NCBI GenBank assembly: GCA_045658005.1 | Contig: JAZOUD010000072.1 | Coordinates: 1-38,939, forward strand | DNA: 38,939 bases | Direction of reading: 5' to 3' | DNA from: UBA2862 sp045658005 | GTDB taxonomy: Bacteria > Bacillota > Clostridia > Christensenellales > Aristaeellaceae | Shown here: positions 31,127 through 38,939 of the stretch, one piece after another | Numbering within the stretch: the first letter of the stretch is position 1 | Layout of the letters: each line of letters begins with the position of its first letter | Made by a program: the position numbers and the translations under genes | Notes under the pieces: model-generated | What the model saw: the letters and a program-made list of their open reading frames with translations, nothing else | Databases searched by the model: none | What the model was told of the DNA's origin: nothing

Positions 31127-32221
31127 TCAGAATCCCAGCAGTCCAAGGCCTGCACCGGCCAGCAGCGCCGTCAGCAGCACGCTGCCCGCGTACAGCGCCA
31201 TCAGCACCCTGGCGATCTCCCCGTAGCAGCCGGCGATCCGCGTGATGGCCGGATCGGCTACGGGCTCCAGAAGCGCCGAGGCCAGCTTCAGCGACAGCAT
31301 GTGGGCGCCCAGCTTCAGCGCGGGCTGCGCGGCGGTCGCCAATGTGATCAGCAGCCCGGTCGCGCCGACCGCGCCGCGCACCGCGACGGCGGTCTGCGCC
31401 AGCGCCCCGGAGGAATCGGAGACCGAACCCCCGATCAGGGGAACCAGCCCCCTCAGCGCCTGTCGCAGCGCCTGGGACGAAACGCCGTCCCGGGTCGCTG
31501 CCAGCCGCCCCTGGAGGGCCATCACGCCGACAAAGGCGGCGATCGTCATCCCCACGCCCCAGGTGACCGTCCTGCAGATCAGTCGGAACAGCCCGTCCAG
31601 CCTGAAGCGCCCGGAGAGATTGCCCCCGGCGGCGACGGTGGCGGCCACGCCGCACAGTGGAAGCCCCCAGCCGATCAGCGCGTTTTCCACGGCGTCCGCG
31701 CAGATGGCCGACAGCGGCGTCAGCGTCGCCCCTGCGGCTGCCCGGCCCGTCAGCGTCAGCGCCGCGGCGACCACCGGCGCGGCGGTATCGGCGATACGCA
31801 CCGCGACCGACATGCCGCTTCGCGCCACCGCCATCGCAGCCGCGCACTGCCTGCCCAGTCCGTAAACGGCGGACAGCCTGCACAGCAGCGTCAGCGGTCC
31901 GCTGTCCGCGCCGAGGACCATGCCCAGCGACAGCGCCGTGAGCACCGGCACGGCCAGCACGGACAGGGCCGGCAGCAGCGCCACCTTCACCGCCTCACAG
32001 AGCTGGCGCAGCGCCAGTGCCGGCAGATCCCTGTCGATCGGCAGCTCGCCCGACAGCACCGCCCGCGCCGCTTCTCGGACATCCGGCCCGCCCAGCGATT
32101 CCGAGAGCGACTCCAAATCCGAAAGCCCCGCCTTCTCCAGCAGCGCCTCGGCGGGATCCGCGGCCAGCGCCCCGGGATGCAGCATGAGCAGCAGCGCCGC
32201 CAGCAGGATCAGCCGCCGCAT
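31127..32221 (-). CDS. spoIIIAE: Stage III sporulation protein AE
   Basis: The ATG at 32221 has GAAGGG 5 nt upstream and overlaps the spoIIIAD stop by 13 nt. The protein has 364 residues with a signal peptide (MRRLILLAALLLMLHPGALA) and about seven later membrane helices. Family motifs are AVKVALLPALSVLAVPVLTA, SPLSAICADAVENALIGWGLPL-like (LTPLSAICADAVENALIGWG) and LRGLVPLIGGSVSDSSGAL. It is the polytopic membrane part of the SpoIIIA-SpoIIQ complex. Confidence 0.95.
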   Translation of the reverse strand: MRRLILLAALLLMLHPGALAADPAEALLEKAGLSDLESLSESLGGPDVREAARAVLSGELPIDRDLPALALRQLCEAVKVALLPALSVLAVPVLTALSLGMVLGADSGPLTLLCRLSAVYGLGRQCAAAMAVARSGMSVAVRIADTAAPVVAAALTLTGRAAAGATLTPLSAICADAVENALIGWGLPLCGVAATVAAGGNLSGRFRLDGLFRLICRTVTWGVGMTIAAFVGVMALQGRLAATRDGVSSQALRQALRGLVPLIGGSVSDSSGALAQTAVAVRGAVGATGLLITLATAAQPALKLGAHMLSLKLASALLEPVADPAITRIAGCYGEIARVLMALYAGSVLLTALLAGAGLGLLGF

Positions 32222-32601
32222 GCCAGCCCTTCGCTGACCAGGCCTGCGATCCGGGAGAGCATCGGCGCGCACAGGCCCAGCGTCGCCAGCCTGGCCGCCA
32301 GGGCGATCCGCCCCGCCAGCGCCCGCTCCCCCGCGTCCGCGCACAGCTGGGTCCCCAGCTCGGAAACCACGGCGATCCCCGCGCCCTTCAGCACAAGCGC
32401 GGCCACGTCCCCGTCCTGGCCCAGCAGCTGCCGGAACGCCTCCAGCCACGCACTGGCCCCTGACACGTCCGCCAGGGCCATGGACAGCGCCGCGACGCCG
32501 CCCGCCAAGGAGACCGCCGTCGCCAGCTCGGGACGCTGCACCCGAAGCGCCGCGCAGATCATCGCCACGGCGATGCACAGCGCCGTGATTTTCAGAACCA
32601 A
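32209..32601 (-). CDS. spoIIIAD: Stage III sporulation protein AD
   Basis: The likely start is the TTG at 32601, with AAGGAGG 8 nt upstream, giving 130 residues. An in-frame TTG at 32619 would place the SD inside the gene. It has four hydrophobic segments, with ALRVQRPELATAVSLAGGVAAL and VVSELGTQLCADAGERALAGRIALAARLATL typical of SpoIIIAD. It acts with AC and AE in the mother-cell membrane. Confidence 0.93.
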   Translation of the reverse strand: MVLKITALCIAVAMICAALRVQRPELATAVSLAGGVAALSMALADVSGASAWLEAFRQLLGQDGDVAALVLKGAGIAVVSELGTQLCADAGERALAGRIALAARLATLGLCAPMLSRIAGLVSEGLACGG

Positions 32602-32615
32602 GGCCCAGTCCTCCT

Positions 32616-32810
32616 TCAAATCTGCAACAAGCTGCGTATGCTGCTGAAGAAATCCGATATCATGCCCACCACCATCATCAGCACCACTACCAGCCCCGAC
32701 AGCGTGGCCAGCAGGGCGATGTCGTCCCGTCCGGCCCGGGTCAGCAGCTGGGAGATGACGGTGACGATGATGCCGATTCCCGCGATCCGAAACACAAAAT
32801 CGATGTCCAT
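32616..32810 (-). CDS. spoIIIAC: Stage III sporulation protein AC
   Basis: The ATG at 32810 has GAGG 5 nt upstream, giving 64 residues. There are two membrane helices with GIGIIVTVISQLLTRAGRDDIALLATLSGLVVVL, the family signature. It lies just after the spoIIIAB stop (32818) and reads into the spoIIIAD leader. Confidence 0.96.
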   Translation of the reverse strand: MDIDFVFRIAGIGIIVTVISQLLTRAGRDDIALLATLSGLVVVLMMVVGMISDFFSSIRSLLQI

Positions 32811-32817
32811 GCCCACC

Positions 32818-33291
32818 TCAAATCACGATCAGGGCCAGCATCAGCCCGATCAGGAACCCCAGGGAGACGTACAGCCTGTCCGCCTCCCCCGCCCGCTTGA
32901 GGGCCCCGTCCCGAAGACGGCTCAGCGTCTCCATCGAAGCGTCCAGCAGCACGCCCTGCTCCTCCCGCCCGCTCTGGCCCAGCTGGCCGAACAGCGCATC
33001 CAGCGCGCCGATATCCTCCGCCGCCAGCGCGTCCGCCGGACCGCCGCGCCGCAGGGCGCTCTGGCGTATCGACTGCCATGCGTCGGCGGCGCTGCAGCCC
33101 TGGCGCATGCCCTCGGCGACCTGCTTCATCAGCGCGCAGCCGGCCCTGTCCAGCGCGCACTGCAAGGGCATCAGCATGCCGGTCATGTGGATGCGCAGGG
33201 TCTGCAGATCCTCCGCCAGCGCCGCCAGCACCCGGTAGCGCCTGCGAACGGCGTCCGACGCGGCCTTGCCGCAGAGCGTGCAGCCCAGCAC
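32818..33291 (-). CDS. spoIIIAB: Stage III sporulation protein AB
   Basis: The first ordinary start in frame is the GTG at 33291, giving 157 residues. The frame stays open upstream and the sequence LETRVALAVCAVLGCTL would complete the N-terminal membrane helix, so a CTG at 33324 next to GGAGAGGGGG may be the true start (168 residues). The body is helical (YRVLAALAEDLQTLRIHM, AWQSIRQSALRRGG, LDALFGQLGQSGREEQ) and ends in a membrane helix (YVSLGFLIGLMLALIVI). This is the SpoIIIAB/GspF-like layout. Confidence 0.92.
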   Translation of the reverse strand: MLGCTLCGKAASDAVRRRYRVLAALAEDLQTLRIHMTGMLMPLQCALDRAGCALMKQVAEGMRQGCSAADAWQSIRQSALRRGGPADALAAEDIGALDALFGQLGQSGREEQGVLLDASMETLSRLRDGALKRAGEADRLYVSLGFLIGLMLALIVI

Positions 33292-33308
33292 CGCGCAGAC
33301 CGCCAGCG

Positions 33309-34208
33309 CTACGCGCGTCTCCAGGCCGCCACCCCCTCTCCGTCCGCCCTGCGCCAGACCTCCCGCACCGCCCCCGGCGCATGCCCCAGCAGCGCGACGA
33401 GCGCCACGACCCCCGCCTCCAGCACCGCGCGCAGGCTGGGTCGGGCCAGCGCTTCGCCGAGGCTCGCGGCATGGGCAGAGGCCATGATGGCCGCGCCGCA
33501 GCGCGCGGCGTCAGCCAGGGCCAGGGCGTCCTCCGCGCCGCCGATCTCATCCGCAACGACCACCTGTGGCGCCATCGCCCGAAGCATTCGCCCGATGGCC
33601 CGGTCCCTGGGGCAGCCGTCCATCACGTCCGTGCGCAGCCCCACGTCCAGCGTGGGAACGCCCATGTGGCAGGCGGCCAGCTCGTGTCGCTCGTCCACAA
33701 CGGCCACGCACAGGCCGCCGTCGGACAGCTGGCGGGCAATGTCCCGCAGCATCGTGGTCTTGCCCAGCCCCGGCGGCGACAGCAGCAGCGTCGAGCGCAG
33801 AACGTCCCTGGTTGGCGCGATGTGGGCGAGCAGCCCGCTGGCGCACCCGGCCACCGGCCTGGCGACGCGCAGGCAGGCCGAGCCGATCCCGTCCATTCGA
33901 AACCGGGTCCCGTCCCCGACCATCCTGCCGCAGACCCCCACGCGGCTGCCGTCGTCCAGGGTGAAAAAGCCCTGGTCCAGCTCGTCCTGGCGGGCATAGA
34001 CGCTGTATTCCATCAGCGCGGCCAGTATGCGCTCCAGCGTCGCCCGCTCCAGCGGTTCGTCGGACAGCGCCTCGCCCCTGCTGCCCATGCAGACCTGCAT
34101 GGGCCTGCCGACGCGCAGCCGAACCTGGGTCACCCCATCCCCGCAGGCCGCCAGCAGCGCAGCCGCGCCCGGGGGCAGCAGCCCCTTCAGCCTGTCCACA
34201 GCCCCCAT
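33309..34208 (-). CDS. spoIIIAA: Stage III sporulation protein AA (ATPase)
   Basis: This 299-residue protein is a secretion-type ATPase: N-terminal domain with RLRVGRPMQV and EYSVYARQDELDQGFFTL, then VGVCGRMV, Walker A LLSPPGLGKTTMLRDIAR, VVDERHELAA, and Walker B VVVADEIGGAEDALAL with a following ASAHAAS. It is thought to power the SpoIIIA-SpoIIQ channel. The start has GGAGG 7 nt upstream. It is the first gene of the operon. No clear SigE promoter could be read in the 134 bp upstream. Confidence 0.96.
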   Translation of the reverse strand: MGAVDRLKGLLPPGAAALLAACGDGVTQVRLRVGRPMQVCMGSRGEALSDEPLERATLERILAALMEYSVYARQDELDQGFFTLDDGSRVGVCGRMVGDGTRFRMDGIGSACLRVARPVAGCASGLLAHIAPTRDVLRSTLLLSPPGLGKTTMLRDIARQLSDGGLCVAVVDERHELAACHMGVPTLDVGLRTDVMDGCPRDRAIGRMLRAMAPQVVVADEIGGAEDALALADAARCGAAIMASAHAASLGEALARPSLRAVLEAGVVALVALLGHAPGAVREVWRRADGEGVAAWRRA

Positions 34209-34342
34209 GACACCGCCTCCGTTCCCTCTAATCCTATGGCGGGCCGGGCCCGCTCATGCCTCCGGGGCGATCTGTTTATCATTTTGGAACCGGAAGCGCC
34301 TCAATTACGTCCAAGCAGTATCATCATCAGGAGGACCGGACC

Positions 34343-37300
34343 ATGAAGAAAACAGCACTTTTCATATTGCTGCTCGCGCTGTGCCTGCTCGCCACCCCCT
34401 TCGCGGTGGCAGAGAGCGGCCCCGTCGCCCGCAGCGACGCCTTCGCCGCCTACACCGACGGCGAAGGGCACCTGTACCTGACCGGCAAGGCGGACGCCAT
34501 CAACACCAAGCCGGCAAGCAGCGTGGTGGGCATGGACGCCTACCGCGTGCTCTATATGAGCGCCGACGACTTCCTGGACACCCAGGACCTGTACGCGGTC
34601 GACCTGCAGAGCCTGAAGGAGTCCCTGATCGCCGCGGACGTCACGGCTGCTTGCCTGGCCGACGAGGACACCGCCTTCTACGTGACCGGCGCCAACCGCA
34701 AGCAGCTGGTCCGCGTCGACCTGCACAGCCTGGCGAACGAGGTCGTCTACACCGCCGCGGAGCCCATCGACCGGCTGTACATGTCCGCGGAGGGACCGGT
34801 CTTCCAGCTGGTGGACCGTGCCGCCACGATGCTGTACGCCCAGGACACCGACCGCTTTGAGATCTACAGCGGCGGCATGCCCAGGAGCGGCGCCATCGGC
34901 GAGCGCTACGAGATCTACCTGACCGACGACGCCGAGCTGTACCTGAAGAGCCTCTTCAACTACAGCGCCAGCCTGATCGACAGCGACGTGACCGCCTTCG
35001 CCTGGCTGAACGACACCGTATACTACCTGACCCGCACCGGCAGCGCCCTGCGGCTGAAGGCCTACGATCCCTCGGCGAAGACCTCGAAGATCGTGCTAAC
35101 CCCCGGCGTAAAGATGAAGGACCAGCTGACCGCCAGCGGCAAGTCGCTGTTCATGCTGGCCGCCGACAACACCGTCTGCCGGGTGGATACCGCCAAGGGC
35201 ACGCTGGGCGTATTCAAGCGCTATTCCGACCTGTCGGCCTATAAGCTGTCCGCGGAATACAATGTGGACGGGCTGTACATAGAGGGCATGAGCGGCCAGC
35301 TGAACGTCTATGCCCAGCTGGTGGAAAAGGCCGCGAAGCCCACCTTCTCGTTCATCGAGTTCGAATCGGAGGCCGAAGTGGCCGCGCCCGCGCTGCGGCT
35401 GATCGACACCCTGAAGCTCGCCGGCGAGCAGACCGCTTCGGAGCAGCTGAAGCCCACCCCCCAGTACGCCCCCCTGTCCAGGGGCAGCCGCGGCGACGCC
35501 GTCAGCGCCATCCAGCAGCCGCTGAAGGACCTGGGCTATTACGACTACTACGTGGACGGCATATTCGGTCCCCGCACCCAGGCCGCCGTACAGCTGTTGC
35601 AGTTCGACCTGGAGCGCACCGTGACCGGCGTCGCCGACGCCGAGCTGCAGCGCATCATACTCTCCGGCAGGCTGAGCGCCTACGACCCCTATTACCAGCT
35701 GACCCGGGGCAACAGGGGCATGCGCGTGCGGCGGATGCAGGAGCGCCTGCGGGAGTTAGGCTACCTGGCCGACGCGGCGGACGGCATTTTCGGCCCCCGC
35801 ACGTTGAAGGCCGTGCAGCTGTTCCAGTATGAAAACGGCCTGCCGGAAGCCAGCGTCGCCACCCGGGATACGCTCAAGCGCCTCTATTCCGACGGCGCGA
35901 GCCACTGCTCCAGCTACATCGACCTGTATCCCGGCGACACCGGATATCGCGTGCGCGAGCTGAACAACCGGCTGCGGGACCTCTACTATCTGGAAAGCAG
36001 CCCCGGCAGCACCTACAGCTCCGAAACCAGCTCTGCGGTGCGCGTATTCCAGCGCACGGCCGGGCTGAAGGACACCGGCTATGCCAGCCAGGCCATGCAG
36101 CGCCTGCTGTTCTCCGACGACGCCCCCGAGGCGCCCGGCTACATCGTGCTGCGCCGCGGCGACGACAACGAGCGCGTCGCCCGCCTGCAGCGCCGGCTGA
36201 GGGACCTGAACTACTACGACGGTCCCGTGGACGGCTACTTCGGCAGGCAGACCAAGGAGGCCGTGGCCCTCTTCCAGAAGAAGGTCGGCCTGAAGCCCAC
36301 CGGCATCGCCACCGTGCGCACCCAGAGGCTGCTGTTTGACGAAGACGCGCCCGAATACGTGAAGCCCACCGTCATCGGCGAGCCGGACATCTACGTCGAG
36401 GAATACGACTTCGAGGACGACGGCGTCTACTTCATCTCCGAGGAGAGCGCCCCGGACGGCTATGTCGTCTTCAGCTGGGATGTGGAGGGCAGCGTGGACC
36501 ACTACGGCATCCGCGTGAACGATTCCCAGGGCAACGTGTACATCGACAAGGACACGCTGATGACCAGCACCGGCGTCTCCCTGGCCACGCTGGACTTCAA
36601 CGAGACCTACACGCTGCGCGTCAGGGCCTACCCCGAGGACGGCGACAGCAGGCACGTCACCCAGGCCGAGATCGACTTCGCGAGGATCGAGCCCGCGTAT
36701 GAGGACGAGGACATCGAGGTCGAAACCATCGGCCTGCCCGAGATCATCATCAGCTCGGTGGGCCGCACGGAAGGCGGCGTCTATTACCTGTTGCCCGGCG
36801 ACATCACCTTTGACTGGTATGCCGAGGGCGATGTGGGCGCCTATGAAGTGCGCATCGAGGACGAGAGCGGCAAGGTCGTCGTGGAACAGGAAACGCCCGA
36901 GCATGTTGCCCGCGTCAGCTCCAGCGCCATGAGCGCCGGCGAAATCTACACCATCTCCGTCGCCGCGATACCGGAGGACGGCAACATGAAGACCGCCCGC
37001 ACCAATTCGGTCCAGTTCGCCCTGCCCGAGGTGGAGCTGCCCGAGCCCGAGCCCACGCCGGAGCCCACGCCCGAGCCGGAGCCCGAGCCCACGCCCGAGC
37101 CGATCGATGAACCCGAGGTCATCGAAGGGCAGGCGGAGATCGAGCTGCCCGAGGAGGCGCTCGAGCTCATGCCCACCCTGGATTCCCCCGTTGAAATCGA
37201 AGGCGATGCGGATATAGAGAAATCCTCAGAGGCGCAGGAGATCGAACCCGCAGTGGAATTGCCCGTGGAGGATGCGCCCGTCGAAGCGGCGACCGAACCG

Positions 37301-38680
37301 GAACAGGGCGAACCCATCCCGGAGGATTTGAGCGAAACACCGGCAGAGGAAACAATGCCCGAGGAGGCCATTGAGCTCCCGGCGGAGGAGACTGAAGCCG
37401 GGGAAGCCGTCGAGCTCCCGGCGGAGGAGGCTGAAACCGTGGAGCCGGCAGAGGCGCAGGTGACGGAACCGGAGGCGGCGTTGCCCGAGGACATCCCGCT
37501 GGAGGCGGACGTGCCGGAAACCGCGCGCGTCACCGAGCCGGTCATCAACTTTGAAACCGTGGAAGAAGCGCAGGGAGGCATCAGCTACGTCTCCGGCGAG
37601 GTCCTGACCATGTCCTGGCAGTCCGAGGGCGACGTAGCGGAATACCAGGTGTCGCTGCTGGATTCCAGCGGCAACCTGCTGGATTCCCGGGCGGTCGAAG
37701 CCACATCCCTGTCCGCCTATACCAGCGCACTGGACCCCAACGAGGTCTATACCCTGAAGGTCACGGCCATACCCGCGGGCGGATCGGAGGCCGACGGCGC
37801 GACCGCATCGGCCAGCTTCGCCCTCTACACCGCCGCACCCGCCGCCGTCATCGCCGACGAGCCCTATGAAGAAGCCGCCGACGAAGACGCGGAGGAGGAA
37901 TACCGGGAGCCCGAGGACGAGGAGGAATACCAGGAGCTCGAAGGCGAAGAGGAATACCAAGAGCCTGGGACCGAAGAGAGATATCAGGAGCCCGAGGCCG
38001 AGGAGGAAAACCAGGAGCTCGAAGGCGAAGAGGAATACCTGGAGCCTGAGGTTGAAGAGGCGTACCAGGAGCCCGAGGCCGAGGAGGAATACCTGGAGCC
38101 TGAGGGTGAAGAGGCGTACCAGGAGCCCGAAGGTGAAGAGGAATACCTGGAGGCCGAGGACGAGGAGGCGGATTCCGAGGAAGCGGAAGGCGTCGATCTG
38201 AGCGAGGATGAGATCACCGAGCTGCAAACCCAGCTGGTAAGCCTTGGCTGGCTGGAGTCTGACAGCTTCATGCCCGGCATGCTGGACGACGCCACCGTCT
38301 ATGCCATCAGAGACTTCCAGAGCTATTGCAACGAGACCTTTGACCTGGACCTGCCGATGATCGATCCCATGAATCCGATCATTGACGCCGACACGCTGGA
38401 TGCCCTGAAGTACGCAGACGAGAGCTACGCCAACCCAAGCGCCGTCCTGTTGCCCGATGAGGCGTCCGAGGGCGACGACGATGCGGCGGACGACTACGAG
38501 GAAGCTGAAGCGTACGAAGAGGCAGTAGAATACGAAGAGGCTGAGGCGTACGAAGAAGCCGAAGAATATGAAGAGGCTGAGGCGTACGAAGAGGCTGAAG
38601 AGGCTGAAGCGTACGAAGAAGCTGAGGCGTATGAAGAGGCTGAAGAGGCTGAAGCGTACGAAGAAGCCGAAGACATGTAG
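34343..38680 (+). CDS. Large secreted peptidoglycan-binding repeat protein
   Basis: The ATG at 34343 has GGAGG 8 nt upstream, giving 1445 residues. Residues 1-24 are a signal peptide. About 30-345 show repeated LY..DL and LYLKS words, probably a DUF5050-like beta-propeller. Four peptidoglycan-binding type 1 domains start at about 378, 453, 528 and 603 (for example RGSRGDAVSAIQQPLKDLGY and DGIFGPRTQAAVQLLQ). Three FN3/Ig-like modules lie at about 707-767, 821-878 and 1088-1143 (SWDVEGSVDHY, DWYAEGDVGAY, SWQSEGDVAEY). Between and after them are Pro/Glu-rich and 9-residue EEEYxEPE repeats (about 897-1063, 1173-1280). A fifth, divergent binding domain lies at about 1286-1363 and a YEEAEA tail ends the protein. 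It is probably exported and attached to the cell wall. No sortase motif or catalytic domain is seen. Confidence 0.88.
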   Translation: MKKTALFILLLALCLLATPFAVAESGPVARSDAFAAYTDGEGHLYLTGKADAINTKPASSVVGMDAYRVLYMSADDFLDTQDLYAVDLQSLKESLIAADVTAACLADEDTAFYVTGANRKQLVRVDLHSLANEVVYTAAEPIDRLYMSAEGPVFQLVDRAATMLYAQDTDRFEIYSGGMPRSGAIGERYEIYLTDDAELYLKSLFNYSASLIDSDVTAFAWLNDTVYYLTRTGSALRLKAYDPSAKTSKIVLTPGVKMKDQLTASGKSLFMLAADNTVCRVDTAKGTLGVFKRYSDLSAYKLSAEYNVDGLYIEGMSGQLNVYAQLVEKAAKPTFSFIEFESEAEVAAPALRLIDTLKLAGEQTASEQLKPTPQYAPLSRGSRGDAVSAIQQPLKDLGYYDYYVDGIFGPRTQAAVQLLQFDLERTVTGVADAELQRIILSGRLSAYDPYYQLTRGNRGMRVRRMQERLRELGYLADAADGIFGPRTLKAVQLFQYENGLPEASVATRDTLKRLYSDGASHCSSYIDLYPGDTGYRVRELNNRLRDLYYLESSPGSTYSSETSSAVRVFQRTAGLKDTGYASQAMQRLLFSDDAPEAPGYIVLRRGDDNERVARLQRRLRDLNYYDGPVDGYFGRQTKEAVALFQKKVGLKPTGIATVRTQRLLFDEDAPEYVKPTVIGEPDIYVEEYDFEDDGVYFISEESAPDGYVVFSWDVEGSVDHYGIRVNDSQGNVYIDKDTLMTSTGVSLATLDFNETYTLRVRAYPEDGDSRHVTQAEIDFARIEPAYEDEDIEVETIGLPEIIISSVGRTEGGVYYLLPGDITFDWYAEGDVGAYEVRIEDESGKVVVEQETPEHVARVSSSAMSAGEIYTISVAAIPEDGNMKTARTNSVQFALPEVELPEPEPTPEPTPEPEPEPTPEPIDEPEVIEGQAEIELPEEALELMPTLDSPVEIEGDADIEKSSEAQEIEPAVELPVEDAPVEAATEPEQGEPIPEDLSETPAEETMPEEAIELPAEETEAGEAVELPAEEAETVEPAEAQVTEPEAALPEDIPLEADVPETARVTEPVINFETVEEAQGGISYVSGEVLTMSWQSEGDVAEYQVSLLDSSGNLLDSRAVEATSLSAYTSALDPNEVYTLKVTAIPAGGSEADGATASASFALYTAAPAAVIADEPYEEAADEDAEEEYREPEDEEEYQELEGEEEYQEPGTEERYQEPEAEEENQELEGEEEYLEPEVEEAYQEPEAEEEYLEPEGEEAYQEPEGEEEYLEAEDEEADSEEAEGVDLSEDEITELQTQLVSLGWLESDSFMPGMLDDATVYAIRDFQSYCNETFDLDLPMIDPMNPIIDADTLDALKYADESYANPSAVLLPDEASEGDDDAADDYEEAEAYEEAVEYEEAEAYEEAEEYEEAEAYEEAEEAEAYEEAEAYEEAEEAEAYEEAEDM

Positions 38681-38695
38681 TCAAATGCACTGAAA

Positions 38696-38735
38696 AAGGG
38701 AGCTGCACCGCAAAGGGCAGCTCCCTTGAGTTTTT
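38696..38735 (+). terminator. Rho-independent terminator of the secreted protein gene
   Basis: AAGGGAGCTGC (38696-38706) pairs perfectly with GCAGCTCCCTT (38717-38727) and is followed by GAGTTTTT. It lies 15 nt after the stop codon. Confidence 0.9.
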
Positions 38736-38765
38736 AAACACGGCGTATCTGTTCAGTCGCATGCA

Positions 38766-38808
38766 AATAATGATTTATCGAGCCGTGCTCGATAAATCGG
38801 TATTCAGG
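38766..38808. repeat. Stem-loop repeat, second copy of the MITE end
   Basis: A stem of 18 bp with two mismatches (38766-38783 with 38787-38804) has the loop CGT. The 18 nt at 38791-38808 (GATAAATCGGTATTCAGG) are identical to 19377-19394 at the left end of the element beside recN, and the stem resembles the hairpin at 19525-19559. Confidence 0.75.
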
Positions 38809-38832
38809 TGACTGAACCCGCACCCAACCCAT

Positions 38833-38871
38833 AAAAGCGCAGTCCCCCGCCCGTATGGAACGGGGCGGGGG
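38833..38871 (-). terminator. GC-rich hairpin, probable terminator of the last gene
   Basis: CCCCCGCCC (38844-38852) pairs with GGGCGGGGG-type sequence at 38863-38871, a 9-bp GC stem. On the minus strand it is followed by ACTGCGCTTTTAT, a weak T-run. It lies 12 nt past the stop of the partial gene at 38883. Confidence 0.5.
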
Positions 38872-38882
38872 CGGGAGGCGAT

Positions 38883-38939
38883 TTACCCCCTTTTCTTTTT
38901 AACAAACAGCTGTTCTGCCGCGCGGCCCGCGCGGCGGGA
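38883..38939 (-). CDS. C-terminus of a minus-strand gene (partial)
   Basis: The last 57 bases read on the minus strand as an open frame ending TAA (38885-38883), giving the C-terminal residues SRRAGRAAEQLFVKKKRG. A hairpin follows the stop at a proper distance, which supports a real gene end. The basic tail and short length do not allow a family to be named, and the gene continues beyond the window. Confidence 0.4.
   Translation of the reverse strand, partial: SRRAGRAAEQLFVKKKRG

Noticed and set aside
30647..32647. Long plus-strand open frame (over 660 codons) opposite spoIIIAD to spoIIIAG
   Set aside because: It is antisense to clearly recognised genes, has Arg/Gln/His-rich low-pattern sequence, and is explained by high GC third positions, which remove stop codons from the other strand.
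34209..34342. SigE promoter before spoIIIAA
   Set aside because: A CATAGGAT word resembling a SigE -10 box is present, but no ATATT-like -35 box lies at the right distance, so the call is not supported.

Overview
The window looks like chromosome of a high-GC, endospore-forming member of the Clostridia (Bacillota). This rests on a complete spoIIIA operon, the IreB/RuvX/DUF1292 gene set, the dnaG-sigA-trmK macromolecular synthesis cluster, a class A RNase P RNA and strong Shine-Dalgarno sequences. Most of it is GC-rich with dense, overlapping operons. The first 5.7 kb is more AT-rich, less dense and built differently. I cannot name the species from sequence alone.

Layout. (1) 1-181: the 3' end of one tRNA, a complete tRNA-Ser(GCU) and a terminator. 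(2) 182-5750: an accessory region, probably the remnant of an integrated element beside the tRNA-Ser. On the minus strand it carries a holin-like protein, an XhlA-like small protein, a double zinc-ribbon membrane protein, a frameshifted YjcQ-like gene, a TM2-domain protein, a small secreted protein, a serine recombinase and a small HTH regulator with a near-consensus promoter. On the plus strand are a small truncated ORF behind three copies of an 18-bp operator-like motif, an array of CTTCGTTC-type repeats and an N-terminally truncated HEPN-domain ORF. (3) 5762-8424: a two-component system (minus). (4) 8645-12488 (plus): PRC-barrel protein, 56-aa YtxH-like protein, AI-2E family permease, ireB, an aldo/keto reductase with a ferredoxin tail, and an in-frame ruvX-DUF1292 fusion. 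(5) 12557-12950: rnpB (minus), sharing a bidirectional terminator with the fusion gene. (6) 12976-17994 (minus): dnaG-sigA-trmK-nif3-zinc ribbon. (7) 18296-19369 (plus): a short aspartate kinase. (8) 19371-19560: a MITE-like inverted-repeat element. (9) 19594-34208 (minus): spoIIIAA-AH, asp23, amaP, nusB, xseA, xseB, ispA, dxs, tlyA, nadK, argR, recN. (10) 34343-38680 (plus): a 1445-residue secreted, acidic, repeat-rich peptidoglycan-binding protein. (11) To the end: a terminator, a second copy of the stem-loop repeat and the C-terminus of a minus-strand gene.

How the genes work together. The minus-strand operon 34208-19594 joins the mother-cell-to-forespore channel genes to envelope-stress proteins (Asp23/AmaP), antitermination (NusB), exonuclease VII, isoprenoid precursor synthesis (IspA, Dxs), an rRNA methyltransferase-like protein (TlyA), NAD kinase, ArgR and RecN, an order familiar in Clostridia. 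Asp23 has its own vegetative-type promoter at the join with spoIIIAH, so the housekeeping part can be expressed outside sporulation. dnaG-sigA-trmK-nif3 is a standard replication/transcription cluster.

No single new system could be proved. The best candidates for a second look are the operator-repeat pair around the small HTH regulator, the RuvX-DUF1292 fusion, the shortened SpoIIIAF/SpoIIIAG proteins with a repeat inserted in their operon, the MITE-like element with telomere-like arms, and the large secreted peptidoglycan-binding protein.
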